From an uncultured Pelagibacteraceae bacterium (GTDB lineage Bacteria; Pseudomonadota; Alphaproteobacteria; Pelagibacterales; Pelagibacteraceae): a stretch of 58,967 nt of DNA. The stretch covers positions 1 through 58,967 of the forward strand of contig CACNFL010000006.1 of assembly GCA_902619745.1 (NCBI GenBank), in the 5' to 3' direction. Every line of letters begins with the position of its first letter. Positions within the stretch are counted from its first letter, which is position 1. The translations under genes and the position numbers were made by a program. Below are positions 51,221 to 58,967 of this stretch, piece by piece. The notes under the pieces are model-generated. The model was not told where the DNA came from. It ran no database searches and saw only the letters and a list, made by a program, of their open reading frames with translations.

Positions 51221-51642
51221 GAAAAAATAATTTGAAAATTGTTAAAATAGACAAAAATAAAAGCCTATTTAATTATGAGAAAAAAATCCTAATTAATGAA
51301 TTAATCTTAGATTTAAAACTTGGTTATTACGATTTTGAAAAAGAAAAACCTCAGAAAGTTAAATTTAGTCTAGAAATAGACTATGAAGATAAAAAACCTT
51401 CAAGCGATAAAGATATAAAATCCATTGTTAATTATGGAACTATAGTAAAATTAATTACGAAACTTGTAAAAAAAAAACATTATAATTTCCTAGAAACTTT
51501 AGCAGAAGCTGTTTTTGACGAACTATTTAAAGACAAAAGGATTGCTAAAATAATGTTAAAAATTGAAAAATTAGAAATTTTGAAACAATGTTCATCTGTT
51601 GGTATTCAAATTACCAAAAAGAGAAGCCATGATAAGCTCTGA
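51217..51642 (+). CDS. folB: Dihydroneopterin aldolase-family protein FolB
   Basis: 141 aa of the FolB/T-fold type: [20 protein letters not shown] (the start of the fold), [22 protein letters not shown], and [15 protein letters not shown] with the catalytic-type Glu. It makes 6-hydroxymethyl-dihydropterin in folate synthesis. The first 25 residues precede the conserved fold and are unusual in length. It overlaps the SDR by four bases and uvrC by 14, and its place between repair genes suggests operon packing rather than shared function. Confidence 0.82.
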   Translation: MRKNNLKIVKIDKNKSLFNYEKKILINELILDLKLGYYDFEKEKPQKVKFSLEIDYEDKKPSSDKDIKSIVNYGTIVKLITKLVKKKHYNFLETLAEAVFDELFKDKRIAKIMLKIEKLEILKQCSSVGIQITKKRSHDKL

Positions 51643-53464
51643 AATAGGAAAAGAAGTAATTAAAAAAGAGCTACCTCTAGTCCCAAAACTTCCAGGCGTT
51701 TACAGGATGCTTAATGAAAAGAGTGAAATTCTATATGTAGGTAAAGCCAAAAATCTACCAAATAGATTAAAAAGTTATGTTGCAGAAAAAAATCATATAA
51801 TTAGAACTGAACGAATGTTGTCTCAAACAAGAAAATTGGAGATAACAACTACATCTAATGAAAGCGAGGCTTTACTACTAGAGGCAAATTTAATTAAAAA
51901 GCATAAACCAAAATTTAATATCCTATTACGTGATGATAAGTCATTTCCATTTATATTTATTGGTAATAAAGATAAATGGCCTCAAATAAAAAGACATAGA
52001 GGAAAAAAAACAAAAGAAGGTTTTTACTTTGGACCTTTTGCCTCTGCTGGTTCAGCTAATTGGACAATCAAAATGATCCAAAAAATTTTTCATTTAAGAG
52101 TTTGTGATGACACTGTTTTCAAAAACAGAGAAAGACCTTGTATTTTATATCAAATAAAAAGATGTTCTGGACCTTGTGTAGGGTATGTAAAAAAAGAGGA
52201 ATACAACCGAACAGTAGAAGATGCCATTGAGTTTGTTTCGGGAAAATCTAGGAAAATTCAAAAAAATCTTTCTAACCAAATGGAAAAGGCGAGTGAGGAT
52301 CTTGATTTTGAAAAGGCTGTAATTTTAAGAGATAGAATTAAAGCACTAAACATAATTCAATCTTCACAAAGAATAAATGAAGCAAACTTAGTTGAGGCAG
52401 ATGTTATTGCTGGATATAAAGAGTCTGGAAAAACTTGTATTCAAGTATTTTTTTATAGATCAAAACAAAATTGGGGTAATCAAGCGTTTTTCCCAAAACA
52501 CGATCCAGATGAAAAGTTTAGTGAAATCCTTAATTCATTTGTTTCTCAATTTTATGAAAATAAAAGTGTTCCTTCCTCAGTTATTCTTTCAGAAGAAATA
52601 AAGGAAAAAGCATTAATTGAAAAAACACTGACACAAAAAGAAGGTAAACAAATAAATATTTCAGTTGCGAAAAAAGGATCAAAACTAAAAGTAATTAATC
52701 AAGCAATTAAAAATGCAAAGGATAGTCTAAATAGAAAACTTTATGAAAGTCAGAATAATAAAGAATTATTCGATGCAGTGGCTAAGAAATTTAATTTAGA
52801 AACAAGTATAAATTTAATTGAGGTTTATGATAACAGTCATATTCAAGGCACAAATAGTGTTGGTGCTTTAATAGCCTATGGCGATGAAGGATTTATAAAA
52901 AAAAGATATAGAAAATTTAATATTAAGCATAAAAAAAATGAGCAAGACGACTATGGAATGATGAGAGAGGTATTAAATAGAAGGTTCAAAAGAGCAGTTC
53001 AAGAAAAAGACAATTACCTTGCTTTTCCTGATTTGGTTCTAGTAGATGGAGGAAAAGGTCAATATTCAGTCGCTAGAGAGAGCCTTAATGAATTAGGACT
53101 TCACGATATTCCAATTATTGCAATAGCAAAGGGTAAATTTAGAAATAGTGGAAATGAAACTTTTTTTCACAATGGCAAAGAGTATAAATTCACTAGAAAC
53201 GACCCTATCCTATTTTTTCTTCAAAGAATAAGAGATGAGTCACATAGATTTGCCATAAGCGCTCACAGAGCAAAGAGAAAAAAAGGTATCAGCAAATCTC
53301 TGTTAGATCAAATAGAGGGAATTGGTGCTATAAGAAAAAGGGCTTTATTGAACCATTTTGGATCTGCAAGATCGGTTGAGTCTGCTAGCTTAGATGAAAT
53401 AAAATCTGTAGAAGGTGTTGAAGAAAAAGTAGCAAAAAAGATATATAATTTTTTTCACGAATAA
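51629..53464 (+). CDS. uvrC: Excinuclease ABC subunit C
   Basis: Makes both incisions in nucleotide excision repair. GIY-YIG nuclease ([20 protein letters not shown] in two parts, NRLKSY), cysteine cluster [19 protein letters not shown] motif ([16 protein letters not shown]), RNase H-like nuclease ([18 protein letters not shown] and VLVDGGKGQ) and a C-terminal HhH pair ([24 protein letters not shown]). I chose ATG 51629, ten codons inside the open frame that begins with TTG, because the family N-terminus matches there. pgsA follows after two bases. Confidence 0.96.
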   Translation: MISSEIGKEVIKKELPLVPKLPGVYRMLNEKSEILYVGKAKNLPNRLKSYVAEKNHIIRTERMLSQTRKLEITTTSNESEALLLEANLIKKHKPKFNILLRDDKSFPFIFIGNKDKWPQIKRHRGKKTKEGFYFGPFASAGSANWTIKMIQKIFHLRVCDDTVFKNRERPCILYQIKRCSGPCVGYVKKEEYNRTVEDAIEFVSGKSRKIQKNLSNQMEKASEDLDFEKAVILRDRIKALNIIQSSQRINEANLVEADVIAGYKESGKTCIQVFFYRSKQNWGNQAFFPKHDPDEKFSEILNSFVSQFYENKSVPSSVILSEEIKEKALIEKTLTQKEGKQINISVAKKGSKLKVINQAIKNAKDSLNRKLYESQNNKELFDAVAKKFNLETSINLIEVYDNSHIQGTNSVGALIAYGDEGFIKKRYRKFNIKHKKNEQDDYGMMREVLNRRFKRAVQEKDNYLAFPDLVLVDGGKGQYSVARESLNELGLHDIPIIAIAKGKFRNSGNETFFHNGKEYKFTRNDPILFFLQRIRDESHRFAISAHRAKRKKGISKSLLDQIEGIGAIRKRALLNHFGSARSVESASLDEIKSVEGVEEKVAKKIYNFFHE

Positions 53465-53466
53465 TT

Positions 53467-54051
53467 ATGCTAAAAAAAATTCCAAACATATTAACGATAG
53501 GGAGAATAATAATTGTCCCCTTTTTTGTTTTAGCTTTTTATCTTCCAGGATTTTATGGTGACCTTACTGCTTTAATATTATTTATTGTTGCATCATTTAC
53601 AGACTTTTTAGATGGTATGTTAGCCAGAATATTTGGGGTAGAGTCAAAACTGGGTGAATTATTAGATCCTATAGCTGATAAAATTATTGTTGCTACAGCA
53701 TTAATACTTCTAGTTATGGATGGAACAATCAGAAATTATGAAGTAATTGCAGCAATAATAATTCTTACAAGAGAAATTTTAATTTCAGGTTTGAGAGAAT
53801 TTTTAGCAAAGGGAAAAATAAAACTTCCTGTTTCAAACCTTGCTAAACTTAAAACAGTATTACAAATGGTATCGATAGCTCTTTTGTTATCTGGGGATAC
53901 AGGAAATAAAATAATTAATTTCCAAGATTATAACGCTCAAACAATAGGTATAATTCTTTTGTGGTTATCGGCTGCTTTAACACTTTTTACTGCATATGAT
54001 TATATGCGAAAAGGTATTGATCACGCTATGTCTGAAGACAGTAAAGATTAG
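53467..54051 (+). CDS. pgsA: CDP-diacylglycerol--glycerol-3-phosphate phosphatidyltransferase
   Basis: Membrane enzyme that starts phosphatidylglycerol synthesis. The CDP-alcohol phosphotransferase motif is complete: D46, D49-G50, A53-R54, G63, D67, D71 (in DFLDGMLARIFG and GELLDPIADK). About five membrane segments over 194 aa. N-terminus IPNILTIGRIIIVPFF is typical. uvrC-pgsA is a conserved neighbourhood in many proteobacteria. The 3' end overlaps convergent ilvE by four bases. Confidence 0.95.
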   Translation: MLKKIPNILTIGRIIIVPFFVLAFYLPGFYGDLTALILFIVASFTDFLDGMLARIFGVESKLGELLDPIADKIIVATALILLVMDGTIRNYEVIAAIIILTREILISGLREFLAKGKIKLPVSNLAKLKTVLQMVSIALLLSGDTGNKIINFQDYNAQTIGIILLWLSAALTLFTAYDYMRKGIDHAMSEDSKD

Positions 54052-54929
54052 GCTGCTTTTTTCTTCCTAACTAATGACTGATAACTTTCATTTAAATCAA
54101 TAATAGTATCACAAACTTTAAATTGATTTTCAGCAATACAAGATACAGGGGTTACTTCTGCAGCTGTTCCTGTTAAAAAACATCCAACAAAATTAGGTAA
54201 TTCAGTAGGACTAATTTTTCTTTCATGTACTTTTATATTTTTTGATTTTGCAATTCCAATTACAGTTCTTCTTGTAATACCATCTAAAAAAGAATCTGGT
54301 ATTGGAGTGTGAATTTCTCCATTTTTATCTTTGAAAAAAATATTTGCTCCAGTTGCTTCAGCAATATTTCCTTCATGATCAAGCATTAAAGAATCTGTAT
54401 ATCCTTGCTTTTCTGCCTCATGTTTTGAGAGAGTACAAATCATATAAAGACCTGATGCCTTCGTGTCCCATGGAATTGTATTAGGCGCTGGTCTCCTCCA
54501 GTTTGAAATATTTAATCTAATTCCTTCTACTTTAAGTTTGGGATCAAAATATGATCCCCATTCCCATGTTGCAATCGCGACATGTATTTTTGTTTGTTGC
54601 GCAGAAATAGCCATCATCTCGCTACCCCTCCAGGCAACAGGTCTTACATAACCATTTTCTACTTTTTGAGTTGCTATAATTTTATTTGATGCATCATTGA
54701 TTTCTTCTTCTGTATATGGAATTTCAAAACCCATTCTTCTTGCTGAATGAAAAAATCTAGCTGTGTGTTCTTCTAATTTGAAAATTGAACCATCATAAAC
54801 TCTCTCACCTTCAAATACACAACTGGCGTAATGCATACCATGGCTTAAAACATGCAGTTTAACGTCAGCCCAATCAACTAATTCGTTGTTGTACCATATT
54901 TTTCCAGATCGCTTGTCGTAAGGTATCAT
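54048..54929 (-). CDS. ilvE: Branched-chain amino acid aminotransferase, class IV PLP
   Basis: Fold-type IV aminotransferase for the last step of Val, Leu and Ile synthesis. Visible: GKIWYNNELVDWADVKLHVL, HGMHYASCVFEGERVYDG, RPVAWRGSEMMA, the PLP Lys in DTKASGLYM, EATGANIFFKD, DGITRRTVIGIAK and FLTGTAAEVTPV. Length 293 aa is usual. The GTAAEVTP sequence is the IlvE form, favouring IlvE over D-amino acid or 4-amino-4-deoxychorismate enzymes. Monocistronic, divergent from the MarR gene. Confidence 0.92.
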   Translation of the reverse strand: MIPYDKRSGKIWYNNELVDWADVKLHVLSHGMHYASCVFEGERVYDGSIFKLEEHTARFFHSARRMGFEIPYTEEEINDASNKIIATQKVENGYVRPVAWRGSEMMAISAQQTKIHVAIATWEWGSYFDPKLKVEGIRLNISNWRRPAPNTIPWDTKASGLYMICTLSKHEAEKQGYTDSLMLDHEGNIAEATGANIFFKDKNGEIHTPIPDSFLDGITRRTVIGIAKSKNIKVHERKISPTELPNFVGCFLTGTAAEVTPVSCIAENQFKVCDTIIDLNESYQSLVRKKKAA

Positions 54930-55001
54930 GTGTGAAAATTTTTTAATTTATAAATGAAAAATATCTTTGTATCTTTAATATGTCAATATAACTTACCTAT
55001 T

Positions 55002-55439
55002 ATGAAAGAACTTTTATATTTAAAAGATGACCAGCTTAAAGATCTAATTGAAAAACTATTTGTAAGCTACAGAGAAACCTTTTCTGACTCTAAAAAAATA
55101 TTAGATAGATATTCAATTGGTTTAGCACACCATAAAGTAATTCATTTACTGTCAATGTATGAGGGGATCTCAATTTCTGAGCTACTTAAGAGATTAAAAG
55201 TCACAAAACAAAGCTTAAATCGTGTTCTTAAAGATTTAATTAAACTTGAAATCATAATGTTCAAAAAAGATGACCAAGATACTAGAGTAAAGCATGTCTT
55301 TCTTAATGATAAAGGTAAAAGAATTTTTAATGAAATTTTCAATTTACAAAAAAAGAGAATTTATAACGCTTTATTAAATTCAAGTTCTGAAGAAGTTATA
55401 AATTTTGATAATGTACTAAGTAAAATAATTAATGGATAA
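55002..55439 (+). CDS. MarR-family transcriptional regulator
   Basis: About 145-aa winged-helix regulator: dimerisation helices at both ends, the recognition region SISELLKRLKVTKQSLNRVL and the wing IMFKKDDQDTRVKHVFLND, followed by KGKRIF. I chose ATG 55002; an ATG 16 codons upstream (54954) is also open. Its stop overlaps the response-regulator start by 8 bp, so all three regulators lie in one operon. Ligand unknown. Confidence 0.85.
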   Translation: MKELLYLKDDQLKDLIEKLFVSYRETFSDSKKILDRYSIGLAHHKVIHLLSMYEGISISELLKRLKVTKQSLNRVLKDLIKLEIIMFKKDDQDTRVKHVFLNDKGKRIFNEIFNLQKKRIYNALLNSSSEEVINFDNVLSKIING

Positions 55440-56109
55440 GTTTATTGCACATATACTAGTGGTTGATGATGATGATGGGATTAGATCTCTTGTAAAAAAG
55501 TATTTAAATGAAAATAAGTTCTTAGTCACTACTGCTGAAAATGCAGAAAATGCATTAGAGAAAATAAAAATAATTAAGTTTGATTTAATAGTTTTGGATA
55601 TCATGATGCCTGGTAAAAGTGGGCTTGAATTTTTAAAAGAAAATAAAAAAAAATTAGACACACCAGTTATACTTCTAACTGCTAAAGGTGAAGCAAATGA
55701 AAGGGTTGAAGGGTTAGAGATTGGTGCTGATGATTATTTACCGAAACCATTTGAACCAAAAGAATTAATTCTAAGAATACAGAATATATTAAATAAAACT
55801 ATCAAAACAGATCAGAAGAGGGTTATAGATTTTGCAAACGTGAAAATTGATTTGAATAAACTTTTAATATTTAAAAGTGATAAAGAATTTAAGATTAATG
55901 CAACGGAAAAAACGATTTTAGAAAAAATGATTAATAACCCAGGCAAAACATTTTCTAGGGAAGATATTGGTCAATTAATCAATTTAGATAAAGAGAGATC
56001 AATAGATGTTATTATTACTAGGCTTAGAAAAAAAATTGAAATTGATCCAAAAAATCCAAAATTTTTGCAAACAATAAGAGGTGTAGGATATGTTCTCTGG
56101 ATTGAGTAA
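55432..56109 (+). CDS. ompR: OmpR-family response regulator
   Basis: 225 aa. Receiver domain with acidic pocket VVDDDDG, phosphoacceptor D56 (LIVLDIMMPGKSG), Thr in LLTAKGE and Lys in YLPKPFEP; then an OmpR/PhoB winged-helix domain (NATEKTILEKMINNPGKTFS, SIDVIITRLRKKIE, FLQTIRGVGYVL). Pairing with the downstream EnvZ-like kinase and EnvZ/OmpR-type spacing support OmpR rather than PhoB. Translational overlap with both neighbours. Confidence 0.92.
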   Translation: MDKFIAHILVVDDDDGIRSLVKKYLNENKFLVTTAENAENALEKIKIIKFDLIVLDIMMPGKSGLEFLKENKKKLDTPVILLTAKGEANERVEGLEIGADDYLPKPFEPKELILRIQNILNKTIKTDQKRVIDFANVKIDLNKLLIFKSDKEFKINATEKTILEKMINNPGKTFSREDIGQLINLDKERSIDVIITRLRKKIEIDPKNPKFLQTIRGVGYVLWIE

Positions 56110-57409
56110 TTACTTAAAAAAAATATTACCGAAAAGATTATTTTATAGAGCACTTCTTATAGTTGCTATTCCAGTTTTGGTTTTACAACTAGTAATTACA
56201 ATTGTTTTTTTTGATAGCCTTTGGATCAAAACAAACAAAGGTATGACAAGAACCTTGGTAAATGAAATTAGTACATTTATTGAAGCCTATGCAAGTGAGC
56301 AAGAAAATAAACAAGAGTTGCTAGATCTTTTTTCCATATTTCTAGATTTAAATATTGAGCTCACCAATAACGAAAAATTACAAAATACAGATACTGAAAG
56401 ATGGTTTAGTCCTATAGATAGAACTTTAAGAAGAGAACTAAAATCTAAATTTGGATTAGACGAATACTGGTTTGATACAACAAGTTATAAAGAATTAATT
56501 GATTTAAGAATTAAATACGAAGATAGTTATTTTAAATTTTTAGTGCCTAAAGATAGGGTTGCAAGTTCTTCAGCAAGAATATTTGCACTTTGGATCACAG
56601 TACCTGCAATTATAATGGTGATCATTTCTCTAATATTTTTAAAAAATCAAACTAGACCAATCACTAACCTAGCTCGTGCAGCTGAAAGGTTTGGTAAAGG
56701 AGAAAATATTGAAGAGTTCAAGCCTTCTGGAGCCCTTGAAATAAGACAAGCAGGACATGAATTTGATAAAATGAGAAAGAGAATTGAAAGACACTTAAAT
56801 CAAAGAACTGAAATGTTATCTGGAATAAGTCATGATTTAAGGACACCCTTAACAAGGATGAAACTACAATTAGCTTTTATAAAAGATAAAGAAACTGTTA
56901 ATAAATTGACTGAAGACATCAATGAAATGGAGAAAATGCTAAATGAATATTTGCAATTCACCAGCTCATCATATGTTGAAACAGATGAAATGTTTAATTT
57001 ATCTGAATTAATTTCAGTCGTTATAGAAAAATATAATAATGAAAATATTTCACAAAACTTAAAACCAAGAATTTACTTTAATGGTAGGAAAAATTTAATT
57101 AACAGATGTCTAAATAATCTAATTGATAATTCACTGAAATATGCAAATAAAGTTGAAATTAGTTTAAATAAAAAAAATACAAACTTATTCATTATTATTG
57201 ATGATGATGGTCCTGGAATACCAAAAGATGAGTATGAAAATGTATTTAAACCTTTCTATAAAATAGATAAGGGTCGAGCAGACTCTAAATCAAGTGTTGG
57301 TCTTGGCTTATCAATTTCATCAGACATTATCAAATCTCATGGAGGAAATATAATGTTGGAAAAATCAAAAATGGATGGTTTAAGAGTTAAGATTTTCTTG
57401 CCTGTTTAA
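56090..57409 (+). CDS. envZ: EnvZ-like sensor histidine kinase
   Basis: 439 aa. Two membrane segments (about 19-42 and 164-185) bracket a periplasmic sensor of about 120 residues; then HAMP (NLARAAERFGKGENIEEF), DHp box with phosphorylated H248 (GISHDLRTPLTRMK) and ATPase motifs: N-box NLIDNSLKYA, G1 DDDGPGIP, F FKPFYKID, G2 GLGLSI. It overlaps the response regulator by 20 bp. Probably senses an envelope or osmotic cue; the stimulus is unknown. 3' end overlaps convergent ubiK by 23 bp. Confidence 0.93.
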   Translation: MFSGLSNYLKKILPKRLFYRALLIVAIPVLVLQLVITIVFFDSLWIKTNKGMTRTLVNEISTFIEAYASEQENKQELLDLFSIFLDLNIELTNNEKLQNTDTERWFSPIDRTLRRELKSKFGLDEYWFDTTSYKELIDLRIKYEDSYFKFLVPKDRVASSSARIFALWITVPAIIMVIISLIFLKNQTRPITNLARAAERFGKGENIEEFKPSGALEIRQAGHEFDKMRKRIERHLNQRTEMLSGISHDLRTPLTRMKLQLAFIKDKETVNKLTEDINEMEKMLNEYLQFTSSSYVETDEMFNLSELISVVIEKYNNENISQNLKPRIYFNGRKNLINRCLNNLIDNSLKYANKVEISLNKKNTNLFIIIDDDGPGIPKDEYENVFKPFYKIDKGRADSKSSVGLGLSISSDIIKSHGGNIMLEKSKMDGLRVKIFLPV

Positions 57410-57638
57410 CTTTTTTATTTTTTTTTTTCTCAAGTTTATTTATTTTATTTTCAAGATTCTCAACACGTTTTGAGAGTACTTCAAACTCATCTTTACTTGT
57501 AAGTTTCATTTTAAAAACAAACTCATCTCTTTTAGATTTTAAGATATTAAATAATTCATTAGTTAAGTCTTTTGAAGATACTAGTCCCTGCTCTATTAAT
57601 TTAGCAAACTTGTCAATTATAAATTTAGAATTTTTCAT
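57387..57638 (-). CDS. ubiK: UbiK/BMFP-type ubiquinone biosynthesis accessory factor
   Basis: About 83 aa: an amphipathic N-terminal region (KFIIDKFAKLIEQGLVSS), then a C-terminal coiled coil (LSKRVENLENKINKLEKKK) and a very basic tail. This is the BMFP/YqiC architecture; UbiK binds lipid and the Ubi complex in aerobic ubiquinone synthesis. I chose ATG 57638; an ATG five codons upstream (57653) is possible. Divergent from lgt. The family is short and variable, so the call is moderate. Confidence 0.75.
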   Translation of the reverse strand: MKNSKFIIDKFAKLIEQGLVSSKDLTNELFNILKSKRDEFVFKMKLTSKDEFEVLSKRVENLENKINKLEKKKNKKVKQARKS

Positions 57639-57670
57639 ATTTAAGATATACATTATAAGTATTATTAAAA

Positions 57671-58441
57671 ATGTTCATTAATAATTTTGACCCAGTAGCC
57701 TTAGAAATATTTTCTTTAGAAATCAGATGGTATTCTTTAGCTTATATATTTGGAATTATATTAGGCTGGATTCTCGCAAAAAAATTATTTATCCAAGACA
57801 TAGAAGTTAAAAATAAATTTGATGATTATTTAACTTATTTAATTATAGGTATAATTTTAGGAGGAAGACTTGGTTATATTATTATTTATAATTTAAGTTT
57901 TTATATAAATAATCCATTAGATATATTTAAAATTTGGCAAGGAGGAATGTCCTTCCATGGTGGTTTAATTGGAGTTATTTTTGCATCTATATTTTTCGCT
58001 AAAAAAAATAATCAAAACCCATTCTTATATTTAGATATTGTCGCTTTAGTAGCTCCAGTCGGATTATTTTTTGGACGAATAGCAAACTTTATAAATTCAG
58101 AGTTGTATGGAACTATTACTAATGTACCCTGGGCAGTAACATTTGTTCAGGTAGATAATCTTCCTAGGCATCCCTCGCAATTATATGAAGCACTATTAGA
58201 GGGTTTATTTTTATTTTTATTATTAATTTATTTTAAAAATAAATTTTCAAATAATCCTGGTGTGATTTCAGGATTATTTTTAATAATTTACTCAATTTTC
58301 AGATTTATTATTGAATTTTACAGAGTACCAGATGAACAGCTTGGTTATATACTTTTGAACTTAACGATGGGGCAAGTAGTAAGTTTAATATTTATAATAT
58401 CAGGAGTAATCTTATTTTATTTAAAATATGAAACTCGCTAA
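57671..58441 (+). CDS. lgt: Prolipoprotein diacylglyceryl transferase Lgt
   Basis: Integral inner-membrane enzyme that moves diacylglycerol from phosphatidylglycerol to the lipobox Cys, the first step in lipoprotein maturation (for example BamD here). About seven membrane segments over 256 aa. Signatures: EIRWYSLAYIFGI, GGRLGYI, QGGMSFHGGLIG, FGRIANFINSELYG (catalytic Arg region) and RHPSQLYEALLEG. It overlaps the next gene by 14 bp. Confidence 0.96.
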   Translation: MFINNFDPVALEIFSLEIRWYSLAYIFGIILGWILAKKLFIQDIEVKNKFDDYLTYLIIGIILGGRLGYIIIYNLSFYINNPLDIFKIWQGGMSFHGGLIGVIFASIFFAKKNNQNPFLYLDIVALVAPVGLFFGRIANFINSELYGTITNVPWAVTFVQVDNLPRHPSQLYEALLEGLFLFLLLIYFKNKFSNNPGVISGLFLIIYSIFRFIIEFYRVPDEQLGYILLNLTMGQVVSLIFIISGVILFYLKYETR

Positions 58442-58967
58442 AACAAATAATTTACCATTAGATCAATTTATAAATTTTGCTCTTTACGATAAGGACAGAG
58501 GTTTTTATATGAAAAAAAATCCTTTTGGTGAAGATGGAGACTTTATTACTGCTCCCAATGTCACAAGATTATTTTCAGAGATTATAGCAATTTGGACGAT
58601 TACTTTTTGGAAAAGCATTGGCTCTCCAAAAAAATTTAATTTGCTAGAACTGGGAGCTGGAAATGGTGAAATGATGAAAGTCATAGATGAGACACTTATA
58701 AATTTTCCCGAGTGTTACAATGCATGCAGTTTTATAATTCATGAAAAAAGTGATTTTTTATTAAATGAACAAAAAAAAAATTTAAATTCTAAAAAATTTT
58801 CATGGTTAAAAAACATTGAAAAAATAAACTCAAACCCAACAATTTTTTTAGCTAATGAATTTTTTGACGCCATACCGATCAAACAATTTTTTAAAAAAAA
58901 AGATAATTGGTTTGAAAGATTTGTGAATTTGAGTGATCCAAACAAAGCTGAATTTAAAGAGGAAAAA
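58428..58967 (+). CDS. SAM-dependent methyltransferase, MidA/NDUFAF7 family, 3'-truncated by window edge
   Basis: The frame is open from ATG 58428 to the last base (180 codons). The N-terminus (LPLDQFINFALYDKDRGFYM, then GEDGDFITAPNVTRLFSEI in part) and the SAM loop LLELGAGNGEMM, followed by FLANEFFDAIPIKQF, match the MidA/NDUFAF7 family, known as complex I assembly arginine methyltransferases. In alphaproteobacteria this gene often follows lgt, which fits the 14-bp overlap. The C-terminal half is outside the window. Confidence 0.88.
   Translation, partial: MKLAKTNNLPLDQFINFALYDKDRGFYMKKNPFGEDGDFITAPNVTRLFSEIIAIWTITFWKSIGSPKKFNLLELGAGNGEMMKVIDETLINFPECYNACSFIIHEKSDFLLNEQKKNLNSKKFSWLKNIEKINSNPTIFLANEFFDAIPIKQFFKKKDNWFERFVNLSDPNKAEFKEEK

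Overview
The window is very AT-rich, densely coding bacterial chromosome. Its proteins are rich in Lys, Asn and Ile, spacers are short, and stop/start overlaps of the ATGA or TAATG type are common. Gene order is alphaproteobacterial: the dcw cluster runs on into lpxC-bamD-ligA, and carAB diverges from yqeY-dnaG-rpoD. Base composition, compaction and reduced gene versions together suggest a streamlined marine alphaproteobacterium of the SAR11/Pelagibacterales type. That assignment is an inference from the sequence, not a database match.

Layout. (1) 1-3604: 3' part of a UvrD/PcrA helicase gene, then a long aminopeptidase P. (2) 24419 down to 3587, minus strand: one gene train of about 20.8 kb, mraZ-ftsZ-rsmH-ftsL-ftsI-murEF(fusion)-mraY-murD-ftsW-murG-murC-murB-ddl-ftsQ-ftsA(truncated)-lpxC-bamD-ligA, driven by a sigma70-type promoter whose -10 overlaps three MraZ boxes. 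(3) 24674-25035: RNase P RNA with its own promoter, then an AmpD-like amidase and mlaA/mlaC. (4) 27301-32994: an accessory-looking segment with two tRNAs (one very unusual), a membrane protein, a 2OG oxygenase/TPR pair, and a VTC-domain / CotH-like / DUF4956 operon. (5) 33010-41659: rpoD, dnaG, yqeY and, divergently, carA-carB. (6) 41656-48275: a second 2OG oxygenase with an ELM1-family protein, trxB, a small membrane protein, a PQQ dehydrogenase containing a c-heme motif, and an aspartate aminotransferase. (7) 48312-54051: uvrB, a pteridine-reductase-like SDR, folB, uvrC, pgsA. (8) 54048-58967: a branched-chain aminotransferase, a MarR/OmpR/EnvZ-like regulatory operon, ubiK, lgt and the 5' part of a MidA/NDUFAF7-type methyltransferase gene.

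The dcw block makes meso-DAP peptidoglycan precursors (MurB-G, Ddl, MraY) and the divisome (FtsZ, FtsA remnant, FtsQ, FtsL, FtsI, FtsW). LpxC and BamD tie this to outer-membrane growth, as do MlaA/C, the AmpD-like amidase and Lgt elsewhere in the window.

The observations most worth checking are: FtsA has lost almost its whole C-terminal half while keeping what looks like a membrane-binding tail; ftsZ has moved from beside ftsA to between mraZ and rsmH; a tRNA-Val has a rewired elbow; and the VTC/CotH/DUF4956 operon may be an undescribed envelope-modification system.
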